Numbered from the stretch's first letter, positions 31,701-44,525 are shown. The stretch is 64,000 bases of DNA from Macrosoma leucophasiata (GCA_036365455.1 JAWQUS010000003.1:9692001-9756000), one strand, 5' to 3'. The notes: a model not told the origin generated them from the letters alone. Program-made: numbers and translations.

Positions 31701-32171
31701 TAGTTTCACTTTGTCTGTGTGCTGTCCCATTTTAATGGCTTATCTTCTGTTCTCAAGTTGTTTTCGTGTTTTTGGAGTTCGCCATTGTCACAAGTTAGTG
31801 TTTTTGGACGAGCCCGAAGGTTTTTGCTTTTATGATTAATGATTTTTAGTTCGTTTTGTATCTGCTTTTGTAACTGTTGATGTGTACGTGTGAAAAAAAT
31901 GTGTGATAAAGATTATCTGGGCGTGGGCGTAGGGTTGCTATCTGTTCTGTATTGACCGGACATTTCTGGCTTCTGTGTCCGACCTGTCCGGCTTTCTGTT
32001 TGCGTAAAAATGTACCTATGACGGGTATGATTAATTAGGTACATTGAGAATAAATCATACACTTTTCGGCTTTTTGTGCAAAAAGTCCGATATAATTGCG
32101 AGTAGAATCAGGCTTTTTTGTTTTAGCAGATGGCAACCCACTGGGCAAGAAAGGTTTTGTAATGATAGCTG

Positions 32172-32340
32172 CAAGTCTTAGGAATCGGCGTATATGTATG
32201 AAGAGAATGATGAATGTAGAAGAAGCACCGGATGTGTGTCAGTGCCGGGATATCTGGCGCCCCACACCCTCTGCCTACCCCGTAAGGGACGTTGGCGTGA
32301 AGTTACAACTACCTGGTGGAAGAGAGAGAGAGAGAGTTTA
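32172..32340 (+). repeat. 3' end of an unidentified retroelement ORF and tail
   Basis: A + frame reads RRICMKRMMNVEEAPDVCQC then RDIWRPTPSAYPVRDVG, with CTACCCCGTAAGGGACG and GGCGTGAAGTTAC overlapping its end. The same sequence, inverted, lies at 44425-44525. This resembles the last residues and tail of a lepidopteran non-LTR element. A (GA)n run closes it. Confidence 0.5.
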
Positions 32341-35057
32341 GGAGCTAGCACTAAATGTCACGTTTTCAAATCCGTCCACAATGGACAGAGTAATCGGTGA
32401 ACAAACATTAAAAACACAGGTTAGATACCAATGGTCGAACATAGAACACCTTCCCATTTTGAAGTCAGTAAAAAAAACAATTTTCTCTATGCACATTATT
32501 TTCTAACTCTTGTTATTTCGAGTTTATCTTATTGATTGTTATATTAATTAGCTTCTAGGTTCAGTGCTCAGCTCAGTCAAGTCAGACAACCGCTCAGAGG
32601 ATTTGCCCTGATCGGGTAACAACTGCGCGGTTGTTGTATGGCTTCGTGTAATCCATACTTGTTTTTGTTTTCAGTTCGTTCACATTATAATTATAAATAA
32701 AAACAGTTTATGCGAAACTTTGGTCCATTGTCGTTGCAACCGATTGTCTCCATTTTGTAATTAGGTAGGTATAGGTACCGACCGACAATACACTCATGTT
32801 TCCCAAACACTATTGTTATTGAAATAATATAATTTATATGGAAATGCAGTTTTTGTAGTCATTGTTAATAATTTAAACGTGTTGTTTATTTTTGATTAAA
32901 GTACCCAAATGTTATAATTTAGTGAATTTATTTTTCACTACCTTATTCTTTATTACCTGCTGATGGTTTAAGAAGCGGTTAAAGATGGTGACACGATAGG
33001 ATGCGGGCACCGTTTTACTTCATTATTTGTTTATTATTATACTGACGTGTTTTCCCAAAAGCTTCACCAAATTGAATAATTATATTAATTATACCATTTC
33101 ACACAGACATAGGAGCACATAAGTATAATATTTTCTATAAACATGAACAGTTTTATTAATAAACCTAGTATTAGAATATACTCAGTAAAAACAATAAAGT
33201 TGTACTTTAATATAATTCTTCTAAAGCACGTCGTTGTGCTCGCAAATCCCCTAAGCATCGTTCAATAATACGCAGATCGAACGCACAATGTCCTATTGGA
33301 AATACGAAGAGAAAATTATTGCTCCACTTGAGTTCAATCGTTGAGACACTCTCTTCGGGCCGATTTTAAGAGAAGAATTTCCACCGAGTGGAATATAGAC
33401 ACCTCGACCGCTTCAACAGTTTGTCCACCTAATTTGTTCGTCGGCGCTCGACTGTAAAAACAAATAGCTGCTCCGCAATTCCCCTTTTCCGCCTGATAAA
33501 GACAGATATATTCCAACTAAATGGAGGAAAAGGAGAGATAGTTTCGGCGCGCCGCCTTCGGCTTTGCCAGTCGCGTGAATGAGCGATTGCTGGTTGCGTT
33601 CGAGCTTTTGTCTAGTTCAGAACGAACCTTGTTTGTCTGACGCTGTAAAGAGGTTCCTTTGTAATAATTAATCGAGCTTTATCTAATGTAACTTGGTTTC
33701 GGTTACTCGTACAAAACTTTTAATTGAATTTGTTACTCGATTTTGGCTTTTTGACGGCGACGCGGTGTGGTTTTTAAACGATTTTTAGACGCTTTGGCAT
33801 ATCCGGATATGAATTTAGAAATTTCTGTGTTTTTGTTGAAACTCAATCCACAAAATTAAATCCTCACATGTTGATTAACTTTTGTACGGTTACATACTAA
33901 AAGCGATCAAATTTAAATGAGTAAGTACCAACATTTATATAAAATATAGATACCTACTTATAAAAAATGTCTCACGAATGTAGGTCAACTTGTCAATTAG
34001 TGTTCTTAGTCATTCGTCCATTAAAAACTTTAAAGTAATTAATTACGACAGATTAGAGCAGCTCTATAAAATCAAATTTTGTGTCTAAATGTGTGTGTGT
34101 GAATGTAAATATGTACTTCACATTTTGATGAAATAAACGTTCGTGTTTTAACAGCAATAAAATTAATTAATTTAAATTGCGATAATTGCTAAAAAATTAC
34201 CCGACATTCTTTTGGTTCAAATCTGGAGGTTCAATATATTTTTCTAGAATTTTATTTTGATTTTATTCAATATTCCTAAGTAACAAGACGTACGAATAAC
34301 TTATCACGCGTTACACGTTTATTAAATATATTTTGAAGAAAAAGCATTCCTGTTAATTTTTTACACACATAACCAAATGCCTAACTACGCTAAACGAAGC
34401 CAACACTGTAAAACGGCCGCCTTTTAATCACTGTTAATGTAAGCACAACCTCTGACACCATTCGCTATGTGAGAAGCAATAGCCACCCAGTTACGAAGTG
34501 CTGACCTCCCATATGCTAAAGTGGGGTAACATCGTCCATCGACCGATGTAAATATCCTACGCATAATTTTTAACCTAAAGAGGGGACAACGGTTGCTTTA
34601 ATTATGACGAGCCGTAATACGTTTATGTTTGTAATTTATGAATAGGTATTGTATGTATTATTATAGTTTAAAAGATGCTGAGTTCATTCACACAGTACCA
34701 TTCCTTATACAAATTTGCAAACCCATGGTATTTTTATAAAAGTCTAATTTATGAGTAGTATTATATCTTTTTGATTTGCAGGAATCGCTTACATGTATTA
34801 TTCATCTTGACTCTAAACAGCGAGTTTGTTATTTATCACCTACAAAACTTAAACATAGGTACGCTGACATCTGTAATGTACAATACATTGACAAACGTTG
34901 GGTACTAGCTATTAGATCATTTGAAAAGCTAATAACATTTTGGTTGACCCAAGAATCTGTTGAAGCTGTTTAAGACTTCGGGTTTAGTGTCCAATATCAT
35001 TATCGTCTAACGACGGATGATACAAAGGATATTATATAAGCTATACAACTATTTCCT
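32341..35057. other. Gene-free stretch
   Basis: No supported gene. A short frame at 34776-34973 follows a pyrimidine tract and CAG (34767-34782), but it has no donor and no recognisable protein motif. A small GC-rich patch lies at 33540-33610. Confidence 0.45.
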
Positions 35058-35305
35058 ACTGGTGGTAGAGTAGCAGTGTAGGAGGGTACTCACCACCGCA
35101 TTACCTAATCTATCTGCCGCCAAATGATAGTATTGAGCACTATCGTGTTACGCTTAGAGAGTGATGTATGGCCCTGTAATAACTATCACAGAGACACAAC
35201 ATCTCTCACTCTCTGATCTTTCTCTGGGTGTCTATGGGTTGCAGTTATCACTTAACATCAATGTGAACTAACTGCATGCTAGTGTACTACCTTTGTAACA
35301 TAAAA
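35058..35305 (+). repeat. SINE-like family copy with head
   Basis: It begins CTACTGGTGGTAGAGTAGCA and passes through CCGCCAAATGATAGTATTGA, GGCCCTGTAATAACTATCAC and CACTTAACATCAATGTGAAC to an A-rich end. A second short tail copy (AACATAAAA... CATGCTTGTTTGTCACC) follows to about 35360. Confidence 0.7.
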
Positions 35306-37248
35306 AAATTACATCAGTGTGAGCGACATGCTTGTTTGTCACCTTCCTTTCATAAAAAAACTACATTGTTATTTATTTATCAGGCTTTAGTGAAAAGTTT
35401 CGAAAATATTGGACATGGGAAAAATCGATGAATTACTGTGCACACCAATAACTGTTGTCTATCGGGCTCAGACCTTCTATCGCTTTAGCACCTCGGATTA
35501 CAGACGTCCGAGCAAACGGTGCAAAAAATACATCGTAGAAAATACATTTGACGTTAAAGGCTTCTGTTTAAAAAGAGATCCCAGATCTAATTACCTTTAG
35601 TGTCGGTATGGTTCAGCGAATCCGATTTTTAGTGAAGAACTTGATTTTATACAAATCTTATTCGGTACAGTGATAGCTATGCAAGTAAATAATAATATAT
35701 TTGTTGTTGCAACCGATGTTTAATTCGTGTTTTTGAAAGAGTAAGCAGTTGTAAATGTAGCCAACATTCATTGAAAGCGGCTGTTGTAGTCAGGTGACCA
35801 TCAAGGCTCAAATTCAGTTCATAATTAAACCCGTTGCTTTTGCATAGCCAGGTAATTACGACTCTATTGCTACTGCAAGTATTTATTTATTTAAGTATTC
35901 CGCCTTTAAATGTGAAATAAGTACAATGAGTTTTAATTTTTTTATTCAATTAAATCTCGTGTCGAAACCTGTACCTACTTAGGTATAATATGATAGTATG
36001 ATATAGGATAGGATAGGTAGACTTATGGATTTATCTTGCATCTTATGATTATTATATTGTTTTCAATTTTTAAGAAATGGAATAGTAGGTAATTAGAAAA
36101 TCATCGTGCAGTAGATATAGGGGCTTGGATTCTACAAAACACGAGCTGCGGGCCATATACAATATTAACATTACGTTTAAACCGGTGGTTTCGATAGTAA
36201 ACTTGACATTTAACAAACAGTTGTGAGATATTTCAAGATTTATTATTAAATTCAATTTGTCGCAGGACGCCACTATATGTAAGTACTGTACACATATTAC
36301 ACGGAAAGGCATAATAGCACCGAAATAATGAAGGGTAGTCGTTATGCTAGGTATTTATTGTGTATTGTGCAAGTACCTTGGCATTCTGCCAAAGCATACG
36401 AAGAGCTTTATGAATCAGAACGATGTATTAATCGTCGATATTCGTTACGCGAAGCATGACAAATTATGTCGTTGACGAGGGCCAGCTCACATCGCCCACG
36501 GCCATTTGTCGTGCGCCGAGGAGGCAGGACGAGCGAACAATGTCGACTGCGAGCGAATGAACCGTGCTACTATAATCCCGAATGCAAGACGAAAAACTAC
36601 CCCCGTATTGTGAACGGAAAATCGAACTCGAATGTCGCGAGACGAAAGGCTCTTTGTGCACAATCAATGGCCCCTCGATTGCTGATAACTTTCTTTGCAG
36701 TCTAGAAGTTTAACTTGGAAACTGCTGGCGGGTATCCATTTTACTGTTCACCCACCCGATCGTGAGTAGTTTCTAATAAATGCCAAGAATCAGATATCGT
36801 AATTTACAAGGATCTGCCTTCAATATTCCGAAATTTCTTATTGGAGATGAATTAGATCCATTGTCGTGAAACAAAGTTTGCGGGGAAGATTTTTCGTTTA
36901 AAATCTTAGTCACGTTTTGGAGTTTGAGAGTTTTACTCCATACAAATAGCCAATTTAATTTTGAACAATATAGATTTTTAAAGAATAGGCGTCGTAAAAC
37001 AATGGGAATTCGTTTAATAAAATTGAATATTATGTAAATAAGAGCGGGATAACGTTGAATTTTCTCTGCTCAACGCTGCCGTATAATGCGTACTGTTCCA
37101 GATGGTTAGGTTTACGGCGTGATCCCATTTTGAAATACTTTTTACTAAATTGCTATCAAAGATGTTATAGACAAATGAGCGTATTTGTGTGATATTATTT
37201 TTAACCGAGTTCAAAAAACGAGAAGGTTCTCAATTCAGCCGGTATGTA
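35306..37248. other. Gene-free stretch
   Basis: No supported gene. A less AT-rich segment at 36460-36700 is open on both strands but lacks motifs. A (GGATA)n micro-repeat is at about 36003-36017. Confidence 0.45.
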
Positions 37249-37250
37249 TA

Positions 37251-38265
37251 TTAGGTTGGGGAAAAAGTTTCTTCGCATTTTTTAAGATAATTCAAAACAT
37301 TTTTTAATATAGTTTATTTAAATTTAACTAAAGTATGTATGTACCATTTTGTTCGATAACCTTTTGCCATCTTGTAGGTAGGGACATGATCCCATTGCTA
37401 TAAAAATTTTGGAACTTCTCATCAAAATACCGCGACAAGTGGATTTGGCAGTCCTCTCGTGATGTTAACCTAACATTGCATAAAGAATTCTGAAGAGACC
37501 GAAACAGGTGGAAATCTGAAGGTGCAAGGTCAGGACTATACGGCGGATGCATTAACACCTCCCAGCCAAACTCTCTTAATTTTTGCTGAGTGGCTATAGA
37601 TGTGTGAGGTCTAGCGTTATCATGATGAAACACCACATCCCTTCTGTTGATCAATTCCGGCCGCTTTCTCTCAACTTCTTGCTTTAATCTCATCAGTTGT
37701 TCGCAGTAGAGTTCAGAATCGATAGTCCTTCCTGCCTGGTGGTAATAGCTCATAATGAATAATGCCCTTCCAATCCCACCACACACACAACATCACCTTA
37801 TTGCGAGTTAACCCGGGTTTCGCCACAGTCTGTGAAGCCTGACCGGCCTTTGACCACGACCTTTTTCGCACGTTCTTGTCGTACGTGATAAACTTTTCAT
37901 CACCAGTTATCAGCTTCTTCAAAAATGATTCGGTTTCATTACGTCGTAATAAAGAATCACAAATGAGTACACGGTTCATTAGGTTTCTTTCAGTGAGCTC
38001 GTGAGGTACCCAAATATCGAGCTTTATTTTGTACCCAGCTTTTTTCAAATGCGCCAAAACTGTTTCGTGATCAATTCTCAGTTCTTCAGCTACGTCGTAA
38101 CTACTAATACGTCGATCTTGCTCCACTTTTTTAAAAATGGCATCCATTTTATCCGTAATAGGGCGACCAGAGCGATTTGCATCTTTGATATCAAAATTTC
38201 CGGATTGAAAACGCTTAAACCAAATTTGTGCTACTCTCACAGACACTGCACTAGGTCCATAAACA
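37251..38265 (-). mobile_element. Mariner copy 2, truncated at its 5' end
   Basis: The left end has TA (37249-37250) and a perfect TTAGGTTGGGGAAAAAGT inverted repeat. The sequence is nearly the same as copy 1. Homology stops near 38265, before the N-terminal helix, and the second inverted repeat is missing, so this copy cannot move by itself. Confidence 0.85.
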
Positions 38266-38333
38266 TCGCTAAAAGAGTCAGATTTTACAAATTTAACAGA
38301 TGTGAACATTAATCTTATTGGCAATTCAGCCAA
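37328..38333 (-). pseudogene. Mariner transposase, frameshifted, 5'-truncated
   Basis: The open frame starting at 38333 enters mariner homology at DVYGPSAVSVRVAQIWFKRF and runs through the helix-turn-helix and GDEKF (Trp changed to Phe) to WWDWKGIIHYELLPPGR. There an extra AAGG relative to copy 1 shifts the frame. The other frame continues from 37786 to the normal C-terminus WQKVIEQNGTYIL, including HHDNARPHTS and YSPDLAPSDFH. The first about 20 residues of the open frame (AELPIRLMFTSVKF) are not transposase and come from flanking DNA. Confidence 0.85.
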
Positions 38334-38489
38334 TTAGATATAGATTCAATAATAGGTAGTATATAATTACAATTAAATGTTTATTATTTCTTACTTTTCA
38401 GTTTTGAAGTCTGTTTTTCTTAACGTAGTTATATTTTTGTTTCACATTTGCATTTTTGAATCTGATGTCATTGTTGATAGCTTTTAACA

Positions 38490-38770
38490 ACTTCGACGGG
38501 CGCTTCTTCCTACAAATCATATTTCATTTTGTCAATTTTGTGGTACTTTATGATCCCTACGGATAATTTCCGAGTAGTTTGTCACGGATCTTTCACTATG
38601 ATTTTCAATTCAACTTTATTTACTGCTGTGGTGGGATTTTCACTTGGTGCATTAAAGTCGAAGTTTCCACTACGAAAGCGATTAAAGCTAAAACGCACGG
38701 CGCAGTCATTAGCCGTATCATCTCCAAACATTGCTTGCTATGTCGGTTTAGTTGCAAGTCGAGTGAAATT
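38490..38770 (-). pseudogene. Relic of a second mariner lineage (N-terminal part)
   Basis: The minus strand reads GDDTANDCAVRFSFNRFRSG, then NFDFNAPSENPTTAVNK, VELKIIVKDP, a stop, and QTTRKLS. This matches the N-terminal DNA-binding region of mariner transposases (pattern FGDDT...F.RFRSGNFD...P..ELK.IV..DP.QTTREL). It differs clearly from the adjacent copy 2, so it belongs to another lineage. No inverted repeats were found. Confidence 0.6.
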
Positions 38771-38779
38771 GTTTCCAAA

Positions 38780-40159
38780 TTTATTTACAATATGGTTGTA
38801 CCTACCTTATTAATGTGATATTACCTATTGAGCCTAATTTGACATTGATGTTCATGATTAAGTACCTACTATTCAATTATTACATAGGTATTTAAAAAAT
38901 ATTTTGATTAGGTACCTAATATACCTTTTGTATGAAATGAACTCAAGAATTTCATAGGTTGAGAATTGTGTACCTAGTAGATGCATGGAACAAACGCTAA
39001 GATCGATTTGCAGATCTTTTTCCTCGTAACAAAGCCGACAATCAACCATACGAATTGATTCAGATGTGGTGTGTTAATGAAGATAATAATTCACAATATC
39101 ACTGTTACTGCAGAAATTAAGATCCTGCCTCGTGGCGGTCACGTACGGGGTCGACTTGTTTGAAATACGAAGGAGCTCATCGGTCTAGCTCGTTAAGCGT
39201 CGGAGCGTGCTTTTATTACACCGAAGCGTGCGCCGCAAACGCGCGACTCTTGAATATTAAACCGACGACACTGGGTCATGCATATTGCCTCGTACTGCTG
39301 ACTGCTGAGCAATCGAATGCACTGCAGGCCTGTGCGATATAGGTACGCTAGAACCACAGATATGCAAGGATAATGAGATTTTTAATCACCCATCGACATT
39401 TTTCTCGGCGAGGTGCAAATCGTTACGCATGTTATTATGACTTTGGGAAGACAGTGTGCTTGGGATTTCTTAGTTAATGAGCGGTTATTACGAGCACATA
39501 GACTTGCCCGGTACTTATACAATCCCGGGAGTTACGTGCAGAAATATACCTATATTGGTAGCACTGAGGCTTTCCCAAAAGTTGGAACTGACCCAGTTCC
39601 CACTCCCAACTAGAAATTCTGACACGTGAGATACCATAACGTGCTGCCAGCCAGGTCGTGGCATCCTCGTTTAGTTAGTTAGCGTTAATCAGGACAAACC
39701 CGCGATTTCCAGACACTGTTTTGCCTTGTCGCCTCTTACGGTAGGCATGATAGTATTGTTTGTCCACTACTAGGACACTTAGGAAAAATTTTTTTTTTTT
39801 ATTTGGAATCAGGTTTGGACTCGGTTACATACCTATGTATTTTTTTGTATTCTACTGCGGATCGCTAATAGTATGTAATCGAATGCAATATGACCAATAT
39901 AAAATGTTGTGCAGTCTAGTCTGAAAATATCTACCGATGATGTGTGATTCCGATGAATACACGACATACACATTGGTAGAAATAAGGATCTGATCTATCT
40001 GATATTCTCAAACATAGAAAGTTAAGGAATAAATACACTTTACAAAACAACCTGCCACGAGAAGACCGGGAGCAAGTGCTGTATTTCTATAGTGCTAGAA
40101 GTGACTACCATAACTCACGTGTACAGTACAAAAAGATTTAAAAATATGATAAAATAGAC
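38780..40159. other. Gene-free stretch
   Basis: AT-rich, with several TAGGTACCTA motifs (38920-38950). A more GC-rich segment near 39130-39340 is open but unrecognised. No gene is supported. Confidence 0.45.
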
Positions 40160-40270
40160 TCAATAATGATCCAGAACATACACTACTGGGGACAGGTGAT
40201 TAGAAGAGCAGACCCCAATTAGATGGGAATACCTACGGCCGGAAGTAGAAGAGATAGAATCTTTCTACGT
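40160..40270 (+). pseudogene. Possible relic of an RTE-type RT C-terminus
   Basis: One + frame reads WGQVIRRADPN, a stop, and MGIPTAGSRRDR. This resembles the W(A)GHIARR.DSRW...LEWRP segment of the intact RTE at 8011-11013. Short and weak. Confidence 0.3.
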
Positions 40271-41369
40271 TGTTGTTATTTTAGCTCGAGACTAATATAG
40301 GTAACTAATAATAGAGCTATACAGTTTGGTGTTCACGCTACATTGTTTATCTAAAAATATGACAGGATATTAATATGATTATTATAAAAAAAACATTGCT
40401 AAACTATACTGATTTGAGCTCAATTGTTCAGGTAATTCGTTATCATGAATCGAGTACCTAATTAATATCACGTGTTATATAGGTACTTCTTAGCACTTTA
40501 ATGGGTGAAGTAACAAATTAATAGCTACTGAATTATATGCTAATCAATTTTACCTTTGTTTTGTAATGTATGAACACAAAAGGTTTCATTAAGTTTGGTT
40601 CACAAGCATATCACGGGATCGTGTTAAACCTGTACAAAGACATTCAAACCATATAATTTGCAATAAAATGATAAATGCATTGTCCAAAATACGGCGAATT
40701 ATTTCGCTTACATTATAAATGTGTTCAAGAAACCGCTACATCTGTTCTAATCAGCACCCTCGAATGTTTATTACACATAATAATTACTTATGATGTCATT
40801 ACGGACTACATTAATGTGTTTGCTACCTTCCCTTGGTCAATATTAGATGCATATTTGATCGGTTTATGTGGTCAATTTGGTCAGCGTTATGCGAGAGACC
40901 TAGATACGCAAGGACCTGCATACGTGCGTTATTGATGATGATGAATCAATATGCGGCACGAGCTTCCTTTGTTAGTGGTTGAATATTAAATAGATTATTG
41001 AACGACTATATTTATTAATACGCAGTTGATCGTCGTTCTTCTGTATGTATTTTAGAGTGATCCCTTCACGTATTCATCACTCTAGCTGAAAGATATCGCC
41101 CGTAATCGCACATGTCTTACGTGTGCTTAGCTGAAGATCGGACCCGTAGGTCTGCCTTAGCAGTTCTGTACATTTATGTAGGCTATGAGCCTTTTGCGCT
41201 CGTCAATTGCCCGGTGATGTAAACTAGTGCCGTCTCAAGATGAGCCGCTTATGTAATTGCATTAAAAAAAGGAAAATAAAACAGCTGAAAGACGTCCACT
41301 CCTTCTGCTAGGTGCCACAATCGTCACGCTTGCCAGGCGGATTAGCGATCGCAGTCGCGGTGTTACATT
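40271..41369. other. Gene-free stretch
   Basis: No supported gene or repeat. Short frames lack motifs. Confidence 0.45.
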
Positions 41370-41650
41370 TTTTTTAATGTAATGGAAGTGGCAAACAAGC
41401 ATGCAGTTCACATTGATGTTAAGTGATGACTGCAGCCTATAGACACACAAAGACCAAGGTCAAAGTGCAGATGCGTTACCAATCCTGAGGCCTTATGCCT
41501 CTGTGCCGGGATTACAGGGCCGTACATTATCACCTGACCGGAACACGATAGTGCTGAACACTACCATTTAGCGGCAAGTGTATCAGGTAATGCGGTGTTG
41601 CCTACGCCAGCGAGCTCCGTCACTGGAGTTCTACCACCAGTAAAATACGA
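41370..41650 (-). repeat. SINE-like family, complete copy in reverse
   Basis: The + strand starts with a T-rich run (the A tail of the element) and AATGGAAGTGGCAAACAAGC. It passes through TTAAGTGATGACTGCAGCCT, CCTGTGCCGGGATTACAGG-like sequence, and AACACTACCATTTAGCGGCA to GAGCTCCGTCACTGGAGTTC at the head. This is the longest and clearest copy and defines a length of about 280 bp. Confidence 0.85.
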
Positions 41651-41727
41651 GTAAAACAGTGCGGGACGCTGCTGCCCCTACCGCTTTGTTTTATTTATTA
41701 TCGCCCAATTTAATGGTTTGACCGCCA

Positions 41728-41815
41728 ATGTTCGTGACATAGCTAAGTGGTAGAGCATTGGACTGCTTCACGTATTGCGGTGCATGTGCCAGAGTTTAGG
41801 GTGAGGTTATCTCGT
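41728..41815 (+). repeat. tRNA-like SINE head or tRNA pseudogene
   Basis: CATAGCTAAGTGGTAGAGCA closely resembles a tRNA D-arm and A box, and TTGGACTGC could belong to an anticodon arm. The B-box region (GTGCCAGAGTTTAGGG) is degraded, so a working tRNA is unlikely. Confidence 0.45.
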
Positions 41816-42587
41816 GCAACATTTATGAGCGTCGCATGTGTTATTTTATAAACGGTTTTTTCTAAAACCGTAGTACCCACCATTACCATTTGTCGTACCT
41901 ATACTTTTGGGTGATATTTCGATTGATCTGTAAAAAGTTTGCTTGGTATGATCCTCCCTTGTATATTGCCCTCTCTTTTTCATCCCAACATTTTGATTAA
42001 CGGACTGTGTTTGCACTCCACAGTTTGTAGTGGTTGATTTGGACCACTGGATGATTTAATATTAGACATAGGTAAGTCTTGCTGCATCTTGCACGTTAGT
42101 TATTTGTCATAAGGCTAAGGTAATAACAATAACATCAGCTTGAATTAATCTTGTCTTGCGCAATGTTATTATCGATTAGTTCATTCGATGCTTTTATTAA
42201 ACGTAATTAATATGCTCTGTGAGTCACATAATTATTATAAGCGTCGTTTGCGATGGCGTTGACTACAATGATATCATACCATCTATTGTTGCTGCTTAAC
42301 CTGATATAAGTAAATTATTACTTACTTATTTTCCACATTAAAGCATCCGTTCCATGTTTTTTGCCGATTAACATGACATTGAATAATTGCAGCAGGTGGC
42401 GTACACACTCGCACATTTTTTTTGTTTTCGTTGTGCGTTTGTATTTCTATGGAAACAAGACTTATTGATTTTGTTGGCTCTGCTATAAAATAGGTACTAA
42501 CATTGAAATATGGGTAAGAGCATTTTTAACTTTCAGGTGTTAGTAATACTAGTGTATCTATTGTAGTACGTATGAATTAATTATTTT
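41816..42587. other. Gene-free stretch
   Basis: No supported feature. Confidence 0.45.
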
Positions 42588-42860
42588 AATGTAATGAAGG
42601 TGGTTAAAAACATGCAATTCACATGAATGTTAAGTGACGATTGCAGCCTATACCTTTAAAGCCAGAGTGGAAAAAGCAGATGCGTTACCACCCCTGAGGT
42701 CAAATTTGTTTTGTCTCTAGCTCTGTGATAGGTATTACGGACCCATTCATAGTATGTGCTCTACACGATAATGCTGAACATCATCATTTGGCTGCAGATT
42801 AGGTAGGTAATGCGGCTACACCCTCGAGCTCTGACACTGGATCTACTACCATAGAAATAC
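42588..42860 (-). repeat. SINE-like family, diverged reverse copy
   Basis: The order matches the copy at 41370 (AATGTAATGAAGGTGG, AAGTGACGATTGCAGCC, CAGATGCGTTACCACCCCTG, CTGAACATCATCATTTGGCT, TCGAGCTCTGACACTGG), with many substitutions. Confidence 0.7.
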
Positions 42861-44199
42861 TTTAATATTTAATAGAATCGTTTATAGTTATTGCAGTTTT
42901 ATACAATTTGACATCGTATGTTAAGCTGAGCCTATATTCAGATGCATTGGCGCATGCGCTCGAGTTAATGCGTGTGCCAATAGTTTTAATAAATCTAAGC
43001 CATTGTGATGGTAATGCATCGCGGACCTCGATAGTGAGGGGCGGCCAATCCGGTTGATAGCACGCTCCTCACGTACTAACTACCTGTTCACACTGCCACA
43101 CTATTATAATAGTATTGCGTATCTATTATACAACTTTTATGGGCTATTTAAAAATATCGACAATAGCGATAACTATTTCAATTGTGATGTTTCAATCGCC
43201 ATTGTGTTTTTAGAGGCTGAGATTTCAATGATTCTTTCTTGCGTAAAAACAAATGCATTAGTCGGTAACTAAGCTAATTTTGTACGTACGTAATATGATG
43301 TAGGTATAATAATCGCTTCCTGCTCGTTACTGATTTATTACAGTGTCATTTAAAAATTTGCTTTGCGTATCTATTACTAAACAAACAGGTTTTTACAAGT
43401 TATGTTTCTATAACTCTTTGTATTTTACAGTAAATACCGAATTCTGTACGTACCTACCTACGTACCTGGGAAGAAGTTTCACGTGATCCGCAAATATTGC
43501 AAATTAGTTTTTATCGTCTCAAAAATAAGGCACCCACGTGATCTACCGGACATTTCTTCAATGGTATATCTGAGTGGTTTAATGACGTAGTAGAGAATAA
43601 ACTTTGCGTATTTATTGTCCTTGAAATTTCGATACATATAGGTATTATGATGTCTCATCAATGAAACTAAATGCGGTTTTGTTTAAAGGACGAACTTTTA
43701 ATAATAAATTTAGGCAAGTTTTTTCCACTTTGAACTTAAAATAAATTAGATAGTTAATTAAAACTCCCGATGAAAAATGAGTTGAGAACCAAGAAGAAAA
43801 CTTCCCGCTTTTTGGAGAACGTTAAAGATATTTCTTGTACATTTTGAACTGGCAAATTAAAATTATATATATAGGAATAACCAGCGAGATATTTAAGTAA
43901 AACGTTTTTGCTTGCATAGGTATACCTACCTATTTAATAAATGAAATAATTTCTAGGTGTGTATGTTGACAAATGTAGGTAATTTATTGATAAAAAATAT
44001 GTTTTATTGCCAAGATAAGTAAGTCGTGCGTTGCGAAAATTGCCCGGTAGGCAGTGTAGGTGGCGCGGACGTGTGTCAACACAAAAGGTGGGTTGAATTA
44101 TAGCTTGTTCACTTCACTAGCGATGGGAATGTCAAGTGGCATAAATGATTGACCATTGCTTTTATTGCGAGTATGACTTTTAACGCGTTCTTAATATTT
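42861..44199. other. Gene-free stretch
   Basis: No supported gene. TACCTACCTACGTACC at 43450-43470 and similar motifs are present. Confidence 0.45.
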
Positions 44200-44419
44200 T
44201 TGACTTGTAACTTAAATTTAGTTCGTTAATTTAAAAGATTAATAGTCTTCTTATAATGTTGTTTTGCTTATTTTTGATAAACATATATACTGCCTACGCT
44301 CTAGTGACTTGGCGTGAAGACACATACATAGATACATATGTATATCAAAAATAAGCAAAAAAACATTATAAGAAGACTACTAATCTTATAAATTAACGAA
44401 CTAAATTTAAGTCAAGTCA
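44200..44419. mobile_element. Foldback/MITE with about 80-bp inverted repeats
   Basis: The left arm (TTGACTTGTAACTTAAATTT, then AGTTCGTTAATTTAAAAGAT and AGTCTTCTTATAATGTTG) returns as its reverse complement on the right, ending AAATTTAAGTCAAGTCAA. The loop is about 50 bases (44286-44335). No coding capacity; flanking target duplication not resolved. AT-rich. Confidence 0.75.
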
Positions 44420-44424
44420 AGAGT

Positions 44425-44525
44425 GTGGAGAGCCAGATATCTCGGTCCTGACACACCTCCCGTGCTTCTTCTACATACATCATCCTCTTCATCCAAGCAC
44501 GCCGATTCCTAAGACTTTTGATCTC
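44425..44525 (-). repeat. Second copy of the retroelement tail seen at 32172
   Basis: The reverse complement matches 32172-32270: CTTAGGAATCGGCG, ATGAAGAGGATGATG.ATGTA, GAAGAAGCAC, GTGTGTCAG and GATATCTGGC. It lies directly beside the foldback at 44200-44419. Confidence 0.6.

Noticed and set aside
34776..34973. Open frame after a CAG acceptor-like site
   Set aside because: No donor, no motif and AT-rich codons; chance is likely.
36464..36705. Overlapping frames on both strands in a GC-richer patch
   Set aside because: No domain or splice support; left as unexplained sequence.
41728..41815. Functional tRNA gene
   Set aside because: The D-arm is good but the T-arm is degraded.
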